From an uncultured Acetatifactor sp. (GTDB lineage: Bacteria; Bacillota; Clostridia; Lachnospirales; Lachnospiraceae), in NCBI GenBank assembly GCA_947630715.1, contig CANRIP010000024.1, positions 1 to 47,447 on the forward strand: a stretch of DNA of 47,447 bases, in the 5' to 3' direction. Shown piece after piece: positions 8,634 through 16,696 of this stretch. Positions within the stretch are counted from its first letter, which is position 1; each line of letters opens with the position of its first letter. A program made the translations under genes and the position numbers. Under the pieces are notes generated by a model. It did no database searches. It was not told the DNA's origin and saw only the letters and a list, made by a program, of their open reading frames with translations.

Positions 8634-9311
8634 TTACGCATCCCCCGGGATCATCCCCAGCGCTGCGATGGCCATTCTGCTCCTGTCCGGCTCCATGTCC
8701 TCCAGCAGAGCGCAGATTTCCCCTTTCAGCCCCTTGGGATCCTGTATCATGACCGCCGGTGAAATGCCGAAAATCTCCTGCATCCTGCACAAAAGCTCGC
8801 TGTCAGGCATGTTTCTTCCCTTTTCCAGATCCCGCAGCTTTTTTACGTCTATCCCCAGCAGCTCCGCTGTCTTCTTCTGGCTGTAACCCATCCGGCTCCT
8901 GATGTGGGAAAACAGATTTCTGTTCCCTTTCGGCGACCGATCCGCCGTCCATGCCGTGGCCGCCCAGGAAAGCCGGTTTCTTCCTCCATCCCTTCCGCCC
9001 CGGAGCCGGTCCAGATCGGACAGGGAGGCCAGAATGTTCCAGATGCACAGCAGCTCCGAATAGCTGCGCCCCTCCAGATACTCCCGGTAATCCCATCCGT
9101 TTCGTCTGCCCGTAAACAGATAAAACAGATCCACATCCGAATCCGACAGATACTTCAGCTCATAATAGCTGATCCGGCGCTTTCCCAGCTCCACCTTGCT
9201 GTAATTGCTTTGGCTCATGCGCATAAAACGCCCCATCTCCTTCTGGGATAACGACAGACGGCGGCGTTCCTGAATCAGCCTGTTGATCATATCGTGATAG
9301 GCAATACTCAT
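8634..9311 (-). CDS. Regulator with two XRE helix-turn-helix domains
   Basis: A 225-residue protein. The ATG at 9311 is preferred because GAGGA lies eight bases upstream; the frame is open to a TTG at 9326. Residues 5-60 form an XRE domain (SLSQKEMGRFMRMSQSNYSK, then VELGKRRISYYELKYLS). Residues 125-180 form a second (IRSRMGYSQKKTAELLGI, then LRDLEKGRNMPDSEL). Between them is a linker with aromatic residues and a basic stretch. Two HTH domains in one chain suggest binding of two half sites or DNA bridging. Two identical 13-bp motifs lie just upstream and are candidates for autoregulation. No sensor domain is seen. Confidence 0.82.
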   Translation of the reverse strand: MSIAYHDMINRLIQERRRLSLSQKEMGRFMRMSQSNYSKVELGKRRISYYELKYLSDSDVDLFYLFTGRRNGWDYREYLEGRSYSELLCIWNILASLSDLDRLRGGRDGGRNRLSWAATAWTADRSPKGNRNLFSHIRSRMGYSQKKTAELLGIDVKKLRDLEKGRNMPDSELLCRMQEIFGISPAVMIQDPKGLKGEICALLEDMEPDRSRMAIAALGMIPGDA

Positions 9312-9339
9312 GGGCGGTTTCCTCAAATTTCGATTCCAT

Positions 9340-9375
9340 TTTTACCCATTTTAAGATAATCATTTTACCCATTTT
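9340..9375. promoter_or_regulatory. Two 13-bp direct repeats upstream of the dual-HTH gene (candidate operator)
   Basis: TTTTACCCATTTT occurs at 9340-9352 and again, identical, at 9363-9375, a 23-bp offset or about two DNA turns. The pair lies 29 bp upstream of the dual-HTH regulator's start. Tandem sites two turns apart fit a regulator carrying two HTH domains. Binding is inferred. The region 9376-9469 is AT-rich and holds no gene. Confidence 0.45.
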
Positions 9376-9469
9376 GCACCGTTTTGATACTAATTGTTAA
9401 AAAATAAGGGGAATTTTATCTTAGATAAATTCTATTTGAATTCATTTTACGTTTTGTAGATTAAATAAG

Positions 9470-9502
9470 AAAAAAACGGCCGGCTGATTGTTTTCAGCCG
9501 GC
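9470..9502 (-). terminator. Rho-independent terminator of the PocR chemoreceptor-like gene
   Basis: A perfect 9-bp stem, GCCGGCTGA and TCAGCCGGC with a 6-nt loop (9479-9502), is followed on the minus strand by CG and then six T. It lies 70 bp past the stop at 9573. Confidence 0.9.
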
Positions 9503-9572
9503 ACATCGTACTTTCTGTTTTTTGTCCAATCCCTTCCCCCATCCCGGGAACGGGGCCGCCCCGCCCGGCGGG

Positions 9573-10343
9573 TCAGGCTTTCATTTTTTCCACGGCGTCG
9601 GAAATCTTTTCCACAATCTCCTCGATCTCCCGGTTCACCACCGTGCTCTGTTCGGAAAGCTTTCCCACTTCCTTTGCCACCACCGCGAAACCGGCGCCTC
9701 TCTCTCCGGCTCTCGCCGCCTCAATGCTGGCGTTCAGCGCCAGAATCTTCTGCTTGTTCTGAAGCGCTTTCAGCTCGGATGTCTTGGAGGTGATCTTTTC
9801 CACCAGCTTGTGCGTTTCCTCCACGCCCTGCTCCAGCTTATCAATGATAACGCCGTTCTTCTTTCTGGTGTACTCGGTGTTGATAAAATTATTCAGCACC
9901 TGGCCCAAAAGCTCCGCCGACGCCTTGATGGCTGATTCCGTACGGACGTTGACCTTTTGCAGCGCTTTGATGTACTGATCCTCGTTGACGCCGATTTCCT
10001 GCGCCACCTTTCTGAACGCTGCCTCGTCAGGTGTTTCCGGCAGCACCTGGCCGCCGATCACGGAGCCGACCTTCTGCCCATCCACCTCCAGCGGAATGGC
10101 AAAATCGATCAGCCCGGCGTGGCAGGAATAAACGCCCTGGCCCTCTCTGTCGCATTTCTCGCACCTGGCGCGCCCTTCCGCGCTGCCTCTGGTAAGCTTA
10201 ATGCAAAAATCCGTAAAATTATAGCACTCCGATATGTACTTTCCGTCCGCTCCCACCGCTACCGTGGCAAGCCCGGTGGCCTGGGCCCAGTTTGCCATAA
10301 TACTTTCAAATTTGCTCATGTCGGTAAAATCTCTGATGTCCAT
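9573..10343 (-). CDS. Soluble PocR-domain protein with truncated chemoreceptor signalling tip
   Basis: A 256-residue protein with no membrane segment. Residues 8-150 match the PocR sensory domain (PF10114): [19 protein letters not shown], then [20 protein letters not shown] and [13 protein letters not shown]. That fold binds small hydrocarbon ligands or, through its cysteines, perhaps a metal or cofactor. Residues 155-256 are a coiled coil with the chemoreceptor hairpin tip [34 protein letters not shown]. The tip would contact CheA/CheW, but the signalling region is only about 100 residues, far shorter than in ordinary receptors. GGAGG lies nine bases before the ATG. No other che gene is present nearby. 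Confidence 0.88.
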   Translation of the reverse strand: MDIRDFTDMSKFESIMANWAQATGLATVAVGADGKYISECYNFTDFCIKLTRGSAEGRARCEKCDREGQGVYSCHAGLIDFAIPLEVDGQKVGSVIGGQVLPETPDEAAFRKVAQEIGVNEDQYIKALQKVNVRTESAIKASAELLGQVLNNFINTEYTRKKNGVIIDKLEQGVEETHKLVEKITSKTSELKALQNKQKILALNASIEAARAGERGAGFAVVAKEVGKLSEQSTVVNREIEEIVEKISDAVEKMKA

Positions 10344-10424
10344 AGCTTACAACCTCCCAATCCCCCCGTCCGCCATACCCCGGATCTTTTTCCGGCCCGT
10401 GGGCGTATCCCGGGTCTGATACCT

Positions 10425-10433
10425 ATTATAACA
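10425..10433 (-). promoter_or_regulatory. Extended -10 promoter of the PocR protein gene
   Basis: Minus-strand TGTTATAAT (plus 10425-10433) is an extended -10 element. No good -35 is seen at the expected distance. The leader of about 75 nt is GC-rich and contains inverted repeats around 10378-10415 without a clear function. Confidence 0.5.
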
Positions 10434-10495
10434 TATCACGGAAAAAATGAATACCGGCAATTTCCGCCTTTCTCCAAAATGCGGAACCTTTCCTC

Positions 10496-11809
10496 TTACC
10501 CCTCCGCTTTGTCCTGAATCCGCCGGTACACCGCACAGGCATGAGGGGCAAGGGCCGCCTCCAGAGTTTCCCCGGCTTCCTTTCTTTCCCCCGTCCACAA
10601 TTCCAGCAAAGCGTCTCCCCTGGACAGCCCTATCTGCGCGGAATCCACGGAAACCGTCGCCGTTTCCTCGCCTATGTTAAACAGCGCCGCGTAAAGCCGC
10701 CCGGACCGGGGATCATAGGCCTTCCACACGGCCTTCCGGTCATCCAGGGCCAACTGCCTGGGCCGACATTCCGGGGTGAGCATGGCCAGCACTTCCCGGT
10801 TGGTCAGCAGGGAAAGGGTCCAATCGTCCAGCAGGGTCATCTCCGCCCCCAGCATCAGGGGAGAGCCAAACAGACACCACAGCGTCATCATGGTGCGCTG
10901 CTCCTCATGGGTAAAGTTGGTGACCCGTTCGTGGCCGAATCCTTTTCCCATATACCCTAAGGGCAGCATGTCGCAGTCGGGGAAGCATCCCTGGGACACA
11001 TGATTCTGCCACAACTCGCAGCGGCGGAACATGTCTTTTAACAGGCTCCATTGATCCCAGAAATCATCTGTAATCCGCCACATATTGGCATATGTTTCAT
11101 AGTGCCAGGCCTTTTCAATCAGCGCCGGCCCCGGAGACAGGGAAAGCACAATGTCCCGTCCGCAGGCGGAAATCGCCTTTGCCAGCATCTCCACCTCCCA
11201 ATAGGCGGAATAACGGTTATCCGCATACAGGTTGGTATTGCAGATATCGTCGCATTTGATGTAGTCCACCCCCCAGGAGGCGTACAGCTCCAGCAGGGAA
11301 TCATAGTAGCGCTGCCCCTCCGGGCAGTTGCGCACTCCGTACATATCCGGGTTCCATCCGCAGATGGAGGAAGGATTCGCTATATCGGCCGCGGTTTTGT
11401 CCGTTCCCATCACAGGCAGGTGATTCTGAGCCGCGGATCTGGGAATCCCCCGCATGATATGAATGCCGAACTTTAACCCCAGCCCGTGCACATAATCCGC
11501 CAGAGGCCGAAAGCCCGCTCCCCCCACAGAAGAAGGGAACCGCTCCGGGTCGGGAAACAGCCTGCCGTACCCGTCCATCTCCAGCTTGCTGAAAGGAATA
11601 TACTGATACTGATCCCTCCGGCTGCCGGCTCCACAGGCGTACCACTGAATGTCCACTACAATGTACTCCCAGCCGAATTCCCGCAGATGGGCCGCCATGT
11701 AATCCGCGTTGGCCTTCACCCGCTCCTCCGTTACCGTAGTGTCGTAATAATCATAGCTGTTCCACCCCATGGGCGGAGTTAGCGCATATGCGTTTTTGTC
11801 TCTCAACAT
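10496..11809 (-). CDS. Alpha-galactosidase, glycoside hydrolase family 27
   Basis: A 437-residue protein that starts with the GH27 signature ALTPPMGWNSYDYYDTTVTE. The catalytic nucleophile Asp lies in VDYIKCDDICN near residue 186, and the acid/base Asp in RITDDFWDQW near 247. The C-terminal ~90 residues form the antiparallel beta domain usual for the family. No signal peptide is visible, so it should act in the cytoplasm on imported alpha-galactosides such as melibiose or raffinose-type sugars. It follows the spermidine-synthase-like gene by 39 bp in the same direction, so the two may share a transcript. No sugar transporter is adjacent. Confidence 0.93.
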   Translation of the reverse strand: MLRDKNAYALTPPMGWNSYDYYDTTVTEERVKANADYMAAHLREFGWEYIVVDIQWYACGAGSRRDQYQYIPFSKLEMDGYGRLFPDPERFPSSVGGAGFRPLADYVHGLGLKFGIHIMRGIPRSAAQNHLPVMGTDKTAADIANPSSICGWNPDMYGVRNCPEGQRYYDSLLELYASWGVDYIKCDDICNTNLYADNRYSAYWEVEMLAKAISACGRDIVLSLSPGPALIEKAWHYETYANMWRITDDFWDQWSLLKDMFRRCELWQNHVSQGCFPDCDMLPLGYMGKGFGHERVTNFTHEEQRTMMTLWCLFGSPLMLGAEMTLLDDWTLSLLTNREVLAMLTPECRPRQLALDDRKAVWKAYDPRSGRLYAALFNIGEETATVSVDSAQIGLSRGDALLELWTGERKEAGETLEAALAPHACAVYRRIQDKAEG

Positions 11810-11848
11810 AAACCGTTCTCCTTTTTCTCCGGCAGCCGTTCCCCTGCC

Positions 11849-13450
11849 TTAAAAGCTGTCCAGCAGCCCCCGGACGCCGCCTTCCTCATAAATTCCCTGA
11901 TAGTATGCCACCTCGTCCCGGATCAGTTCATCTATGACCCTCATGCCCAGCACCTCCACAGGCGCCTTATCGTCCGTCATTACATACTCTCCGGCCTGGT
12001 ATTCCCGCAGCCCGGCCTGCACCCGCTCCAGCATCCCGGCCAGGTTTTCGTCCCCGACGCTTTCCATTCCCTTCCGGAGATTTCCGGGCAGATCCCCCCG
12101 GGCTGCGGCAAACAGTTCCCGGTTGGTGGTTCCCGGCACGTCCACGGTGTACACCTGGTCAAAAACCGAGGAAATGGTGTCCGACAGATACTGGTTGATA
12201 TTTCCCTCGCTGCTGCCCCGCATGTTCATATTCACTACCATAACGCCGTCCTGGCTCAGATGATCCTTCACCAGCGTGAAAAACTCCCTGGAGGACATCT
12301 GAAAGGGAATGGTAATGTCCTGATACGCGTCCACCATAATCACATCGTACGTCCGATCCGTCACGTTCAGAAACGCTCTCCCATCGTAAGTTGTCACGGG
12401 GACGGATTCCGGCAGCCGGAAATATTCTCTGGCCAGAAGGGTGATCTTTTCATCGATCTCCACGCCCTGTATGTCCTGGTTTCCAAAATACCGGAGGCAC
12501 TGTGACGCGTAGGTTCCCGTCCCCATCCCCAGGATCAGGATGCTGCAGTCTCCGGGATCCTCCTTCCCCGTCATCAGAGGGGCCGCCATGGCGTAGTCAT
12601 AATACATGCCCGTAAGCCCCCGCTCCTTCACCAGAACGGACTGTACTCCAAACAGGACGTTGGTGGACAGGATCACTCTCTGATCGTCTTCCTTCACCTG
12701 GAGATAATTGTACACCGATTCCCCCTCATAGGCCAGATCGTCCTCCCAGAACGCAAAGCTTCCGGAGGCGCCCAGCGCGGCGCAGCCTGCGAACAGCAAA
12801 ACCGCGGCGGCGCAGCCCGCCCTCTTTTTCCCGGCGCTCAAAAAATAAAGCAGCCCCAGCACAAGCAGAATGCCGCTGAAAATCAGGAAGGTGACGGAGG
12901 TTCCCACCGCCGGGATGGAGACAAAGGTGGGAACAAAGGTGCCGATAATGCTGCCGACGGTGTTAAACGCCCCCAGCGTTCCCACCGTCCTGCCGCTGTC
13001 CTCCAGGCTCTCCACCGTATACTTGGCCAGGGACGGCGTTACGGTACCCAGCAGAAACAACGGGAAGACAAACAGAATCATACAGGCGGCAAAGGCGGCC
13101 CAGATCAGGTAATTGGTATTCACCGTGAAAATCACCACCGCCGAGATGGCGAGAATCACATATTTCCCCACCGCCGGAATGGCCGCGATCCACACCGCCG
13201 CAATCAGAATCCTTCCGTACAGTCTGCCGGGATCCGGATGCCTGTCCGCGCTTTTCCCTCCGTAAAGGTTCCCCAGCGCCATGGCAATCATAATGGTGCC
13301 GATGATGATCGTCCATACAATCTGAGAGGAACTGAAATAGGGAGCAAGGAGCCTGCTCGCTCCCAGCTCCACCGCCATGACCGACATGCCCGCAAAGAAT
13401 TCGGTCAGATAGAGAAAAATCCGATTTTTCAGGATGGAAACCTTTTCCAT
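11849..13450 (-). CDS. Membrane-fused spermidine-synthase-like protein
   Basis: A protein of about 533 residues if it starts at the ATG at 13450 (MEKVSILKNRIFLYLTEF). An ATG at 13495 is also in frame, but neither has a good Shine-Dalgarno. Residues 10-215 hold seven or so hydrophobic helices with AVELGASRLLAPYFSSSQ, typical of the fused MFS/spermidine synthase family. Residues 290-480 form a Rossmann methyltransferase-like fold: ILILGMGTGTYASQCLRYF, GVEIDEKI, TYDGRAFL, YDVIMVDAYQDITIPFQM. The usual acidic pair for polyamine binding is not obvious, so true polyamine synthesis is doubtful. The gene begins right after rubrerythrin. Confidence 0.85.
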   Translation of the reverse strand: MEKVSILKNRIFLYLTEFFAGMSVMAVELGASRLLAPYFSSSQIVWTIIIGTIMIAMALGNLYGGKSADRHPDPGRLYGRILIAAVWIAAIPAVGKYVILAISAVVIFTVNTNYLIWAAFAACMILFVFPLFLLGTVTPSLAKYTVESLEDSGRTVGTLGAFNTVGSIIGTFVPTFVSIPAVGTSVTFLIFSGILLVLGLLYFLSAGKKRAGCAAAVLLFAGCAALGASGSFAFWEDDLAYEGESVYNYLQVKEDDQRVILSTNVLFGVQSVLVKERGLTGMYYDYAMAAPLMTGKEDPGDCSILILGMGTGTYASQCLRYFGNQDIQGVEIDEKITLLAREYFRLPESVPVTTYDGRAFLNVTDRTYDVIMVDAYQDITIPFQMSSREFFTLVKDHLSQDGVMVVNMNMRGSSEGNINQYLSDTISSVFDQVYTVDVPGTTNRELFAAARGDLPGNLRKGMESVGDENLAGMLERVQAGLREYQAGEYVMTDDKAPVEVLGMRVIDELIRDEVAYYQGIYEEGGVRGLLDSF

Positions 13451-13497
13451 ATGACGTCCGATCCGCGCGCCGTGCCGCGCTTTTCCCTGAATCATGA

Positions 13498-14034
13498 TTA
13501 ATAATTATCGCTGCACACCTGGAAGTAAGACTGAGGATGGTTACAGACCGGGCAGACCTCGGGAGCGCCTGTTCCAACCACAATATGCCCGCAGTTACGG
13601 CATTCCCAGACCTTTACCTCGCTTTTTGCAAACACCTGGCCGGTTTCCAGATTGTTCAAAAGCGCCCGGTACCTTTCCTCATGGTGTTTCTCGATGGCCG
13701 CCACCATGCGGAACTTTTCAGCCAGCTCGGGAAAGCCCTCCGCCTCCGCGGTAGCGGCGAAACCTTCATACATATCCGTCCACTCGTGGTTTTCTCCCTC
13801 TGCGGCCGCAGCCAGGTTTTCCGCCGTATTCCCGATCCCGCTCAACTCCTTGAACCACATCTTGGCGTGTTCCTTTTCATTGTCGGCGGTGTTTAAAAAA
13901 AGAGCGGACATCTGTTCATATCCTTCCTTTTTTGCCACGGACGCAAAATAGGTGTACTTGTTTCGCGCCTGGGATTCCCCCGCAAACGCCGCCTGAAGAT
14001 TTTTTTCTGTCTGTGTCCCCGCGTACTTGTTCAT
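13498..14034 (-). CDS. rbr: Rubrerythrin
   Basis: A 178-residue non-haem diiron peroxidase that reduces hydrogen peroxide in anaerobes. Residues 1-135 form the ferritin-like four-helix domain with iron ligands in [35 protein letters not shown] and IEKHHEERY. The C-terminus is a rubredoxin-like domain with WECRNCG near 145 and CPVCNHP near 161, binding one iron with four cysteines. The ATG at 14034 has AAGGAG seven bases upstream. The frame is open for 47 codons further but that part is non-coding. An extended -10 promoter sits 37 bp upstream. The downstream spermidine-synthase-like gene follows within 50 bp. Confidence 0.96.
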   Translation of the reverse strand: MNKYAGTQTEKNLQAAFAGESQARNKYTYFASVAKKEGYEQMSALFLNTADNEKEHAKMWFKELSGIGNTAENLAAAAEGENHEWTDMYEGFAATAEAEGFPELAEKFRMVAAIEKHHEERYRALLNNLETGQVFAKSEVKVWECRNCGHIVVGTGAPEVCPVCNHPQSYFQVCSDNY

Positions 14035-14070
14035 ATGTTTTCTCCTTTCGCCGCAAAGAATGTTAGATTC

Positions 14071-14079
14071 ATTATAGCA
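14071..14079 (-). promoter_or_regulatory. rbr: Extended -10 promoter of rubrerythrin
   Basis: Minus-strand TGCTATAAT (plus 14071-14079) lies 37 bp before the ATG. The -35 region is poor, but TG before the -10 compensates. No PerR-box-like palindrome was seen. Confidence 0.6.
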
Positions 14080-14133
14080 CATTTCCCGGAAAAGAAAAGC
14101 AAAACAGTATACCCGCGGACAAAATTGCCGCGC

Positions 14134-14172
14134 AAAAAACAATACCCGGAGAGCAGGACGCTCCCCGGGTAC
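14134..14172 (-). terminator. Rho-independent terminator of the dCACHE chemoreceptor
   Basis: On the minus strand ACCCGGGGAGC and GCTCTCCGGGT pair around GTCCT with one mismatch, followed by ATTG and six T (plus 14134-14139). It lies 60 bp past the chemoreceptor stop codon and upstream of the rubrerythrin promoter. Confidence 0.85.
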
Positions 14173-14231
14173 CACCCGTCTGTGCCGCGGAGAATCCCGC
14201 GGCCCGGTTCCAAAGCAGGAATCCGTTTCCG

Positions 14232-16277
14232 TTATTCTGTAAATTTGTCCACAATGGCGCTGATAGCGGACGCGTTGTCCTGATTTGCCTTTCCTACGTT
14301 TTCCAGCTCCTCAGCGGTGTTGTTGGTCTGCTCGATCTTGTTCACGATGTCGCCCACGCCGATCTCGTTCTCACCGGACGCGGTCTTAATCACATCCATG
14401 CGCTCCTTGATGCTTGCCACGGAAGAAACAAATCCGTTGGAGCTTTCCTCGATCTCGCCGATGGCTTCCCGGATCGCCTCCACGGAACCGCCGTACTCGT
14501 TGGCAATTCCCACAAACTCCTTGAACTTGTCGGCCACGTCGCCCTCCATAAAGTTGATGATGTCATCCACGCAGTCCTGCACATTCTTGATGTTGGTATT
14601 AATCTCGCCGCAGATATCCGAAATCTGTCTTGCCGTGGCGGAAGAATTGGAGGCAAGGGTTCCGATCTCCTGGGCCACCACCGCGAAACCGCGGCCCTGT
14701 TCCCCGGCTCTCGCCGCCTCGATGGAGGCGTTCAGGGAGAGCAGATTGGTCTGATTGGCGATTTCCAGAATCTGCTGGGCCATATCGTTGATCCTGGTCA
14801 AAGACTGGAGGTTCACCATGGCCTGTTCCACATTTTTCCGGTTTTCCTTGATCTTTTCATCCGTCTCATTTAAGGTGCTCTCCGCCATGGTCTTCATAGC
14901 CGCGGCGGTCTTTAACAGCTCGTTGCTCTTTTGATCGCCGGCCATCACCTTGTCTTCCACGTGCTGAACCAGATCCGAAATCGTGGCGATTTCGCCGGCC
15001 ACGTTTTCAATCGCCTCATTGGTTGTGGTAATGCTGGCCGCCAACTGCTGGGTCGTAGCGGAGTTATCGCCCACATATTCCACCAGCGTATGCGTCGCCT
15101 CGCTCATTTTACCGGTGGAGCTGCTGAGCGATTCCGTACAGCCGCGCAGCGTGGAAACAATGTTTCTCAGAGTATCGTACAGGGAATCCATGGCAGTGGC
15201 AATCTTTCCGGTTTCGCTGCCGCCGCCCACATATTTCCGCATCTCTCCGGGCACCGCCAGATCCAGATTCTTCAATTTGGAAATGGATTTCTCCACCACC
15301 TCCAGAGGCTTGACGCAGACCTTCACGGCGATAAAGGAGAGAACCGCGATCAGAATAAAAGCGCCCACGCAGATCAGCCCGAAGATGGTGCGGCTGGCGT
15401 TCGCCTGCCGGTAAATTTCGTTCTCGCTGTCGCTTAACACCACCGCCCACTGACGGTTCGGCAGATACCGGTACATGGCCACGCACTTGACGCCGTCCGC
15501 GTCCGTGTATTCAATATCTCCCACCAGCGTCCGGGGATCCTTCGTCACCCTGTCGATCACCTCAAGCAGCATGGGATCTTCCACAGGAGCCGCTATCAGG
15601 GAGGAATCCCTGTCATAGATATAAGTGGCCGCCGCCGTGTTAATCATGTAATCCCGGGCGTTTTCCAGCCCTTCCACAGCCATGTCCTGCAGCGGGGACG
15701 TCAACCCGGACGCGAACTGTCCTCCGCCCACATATCCCAGAATGTCCCCGTCATCGTCATACACGGGGCTGTACAGAGAGAGCGTCAACTGCTGGGAGGC
15801 CGGAGAAATCAGGATGCCCGTATTATAGATCTCGCCGGAGGCAAGGATGGTATCCTGCAACTGTTTCAGCGGATCTCCCTCACGGGTGTAAATTCCCACC
15901 ACCGGCGGATTGGAGTGCGTCAGCACATGGGAATCCCATTCCGCTATGTAAAGCCCCTCCCATCCGTCCAGCCCTGCGTAATACTGTTCCGTATACGCCT
16001 GGGCCTGAGCCGTCACCTGCGCATTGGAAGGATTCTTAAGCAGCTCCTTCACAATCGGCGCTTTGCCATAGGCGATCATCAAAGTCTCCGCCTGGGCCAC
16101 ATACTGCTCCAGAAGCTCGGCTCTGGCATTCAGGGAAGTCTCCATGTTGTTCATGGCGGTATTGCGCATGGCCACCGTCATATTGTTGCTGGCAATCAAA
16201 AACAGGAACAGAATGCACAGCGCCGTCACCAAAGAGACAATGGAAGTAATAACGGTACTCATTTTCTGGTTCTTCAT
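14232..16277 (-). CDS. Methyl-accepting chemotaxis protein with dCACHE sensor
   Basis: A 681-residue chemoreceptor starting at 16277, where AGGAGG lies nine bases upstream; an in-frame ATG at 16295 is less likely. TM1 spans residues 8-30 and TM2 about 295-320 ([20 protein letters not shown]). Between them is a periplasmic-type (here extracellular) double CACHE domain, with [19 protein letters not shown] and [23 protein letters not shown] follows ([13 protein letters not shown]). The cytoplasmic coiled coil carries the CheA/CheW contact tip [19 protein letters not shown] near residue 525. dCACHE domains bind small ligands such as amino acids; the exact ligand is not predictable. It is a single-gene unit with its own promoter and terminator. 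Confidence 0.95.
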   Translation of the reverse strand: MKNQKMSTVITSIVSLVTALCILFLFLIASNNMTVAMRNTAMNNMETSLNARAELLEQYVAQAETLMIAYGKAPIVKELLKNPSNAQVTAQAQAYTEQYYAGLDGWEGLYIAEWDSHVLTHSNPPVVGIYTREGDPLKQLQDTILASGEIYNTGILISPASQQLTLSLYSPVYDDDGDILGYVGGGQFASGLTSPLQDMAVEGLENARDYMINTAAATYIYDRDSSLIAAPVEDPMLLEVIDRVTKDPRTLVGDIEYTDADGVKCVAMYRYLPNRQWAVVLSDSENEIYRQANASRTIFGLICVGAFILIAVLSFIAVKVCVKPLEVVEKSISKLKNLDLAVPGEMRKYVGGGSETGKIATAMDSLYDTLRNIVSTLRGCTESLSSSTGKMSEATHTLVEYVGDNSATTQQLAASITTTNEAIENVAGEIATISDLVQHVEDKVMAGDQKSNELLKTAAAMKTMAESTLNETDEKIKENRKNVEQAMVNLQSLTRINDMAQQILEIANQTNLLSLNASIEAARAGEQGRGFAVVAQEIGTLASNSSATARQISDICGEINTNIKNVQDCVDDIINFMEGDVADKFKEFVGIANEYGGSVEAIREAIGEIEESSNGFVSSVASIKERMDVIKTASGENEIGVGDIVNKIEQTNNTAEELENVGKANQDNASAISAIVDKFTE

Positions 16278-16370
16278 TATCGTACTCCTCCTCATTACAC
16301 ACGCTAATGTGTTTTTGTCATTTTTATGATACCACAGGCGCAGAAAAGGGAGCTCTGCGTCAGCAAAATT

Positions 16371-16398
16371 ATTATACCACATTCCTGTAAAAAAACAA
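16371..16398 (-). promoter_or_regulatory. Promoter of the dCACHE chemoreceptor
   Basis: Minus-strand TTGTTT (plus 16393-16398) and TATAAT (16371-16376) are 16 bp apart, with TGG before the -10 forming an extended element. The leader is about 85 nt. Confidence 0.65.
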
Positions 16399-16455
16399 TC
16401 AAAAACAGGAGTTCCGCCTGCCTGAAATCGTGATTTTTACCCAACTGGTGAAACA

Positions 16456-16511
16456 CCCGGGAAAAAATGTAAAAACCCGGAAAAACAAGCCCGGAAAAAC
16501 AATGTAAAAAA
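16456..16511. repeat. Three short direct repeats upstream of the tRNA promoter
   Basis: The 10-mer CCCGGAAAAA or its close variant CCCGGGAAAAA recurs three times between 16456 and 16511, twice followed by ATGTAAAAA. It lies between the divergent promoters of the chemoreceptor and the tRNA. No function is assigned. Confidence 0.4.
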
Positions 16512-16515
16512 AGTG

Positions 16516-16544
16516 TTGCTTTTTTTCTTCAGGCGAGCTATAAT
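16516..16544 (+). promoter_or_regulatory. Promoter of tRNA-Pro
   Basis: TTGCTT (16516-16521) and a perfect TATAAT (16539-16544) are 17 bp apart. The first tRNA base is at 16558, so the 5' leader is about six to seven bases. Confidence 0.85.
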
Positions 16545-16557
16545 GTAATACGTGTCT

Positions 16558-16632
16558 CGGGGTGTGGCTCAGCTTGGTTAGAGCGCCGTCTTAGGGAGGC
16601 GGAGGTCGCGAGTTCGAATCCCGCCACTCCGA
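16558..16632 (+). tRNA. tRNA-Pro (anticodon AGG)
   Basis: A 75-nt cloverleaf. The acceptor stem CGGGGTG pairs with CACTCCG (one G-U), with the C1-G72 pair and A73 typical of bacterial proline tRNAs. D arm: GCTC...GAGC. Anticodon stem CCGTC/GGCGG encloses the loop TTAGGGA, so positions 34-36 read AGG and position 37 is G. The T loop is TTCGAAT. The T stem GCGAG/CCCGC has one A52-C62 mismatch. CCA is not encoded. A34 in a proline tRNA is uncommon in bacteria; it would decode CCU and, if deaminated to inosine, CCC and CCA. The gene has its own promoter and terminator. Confidence 0.93.
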
Positions 16633-16638
16633 CGCGAA

Positions 16639-16687
16639 AGGAAGTTCAAAGTTCTGTGCAACCAGAATTTTGAACTTCCTTTTTTTG
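16639..16687 (+). terminator. Terminator of tRNA-Pro, also facing lacZ
   Basis: A long hairpin, AGGAAGTTCAAAGTTCTG against CAGAATTTTGAACTTCCT with one mismatch and a 6-nt loop, is followed on the plus strand by seven more T. On the minus strand the stem is followed by only TTTC, so it may also end lacZ transcription, less efficiently. It sits between the convergent tRNA and lacZ genes. Confidence 0.92.
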
Positions 16688-16696
16688 GCCGCTTTT

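Noticed and set aside
10459..10484. Terminator after the alpha-galactosidase
   Set aside because: TTCCGC/GCGGAA has a 13-nt loop and the T tract is more than 10 nt away; too weak to call.
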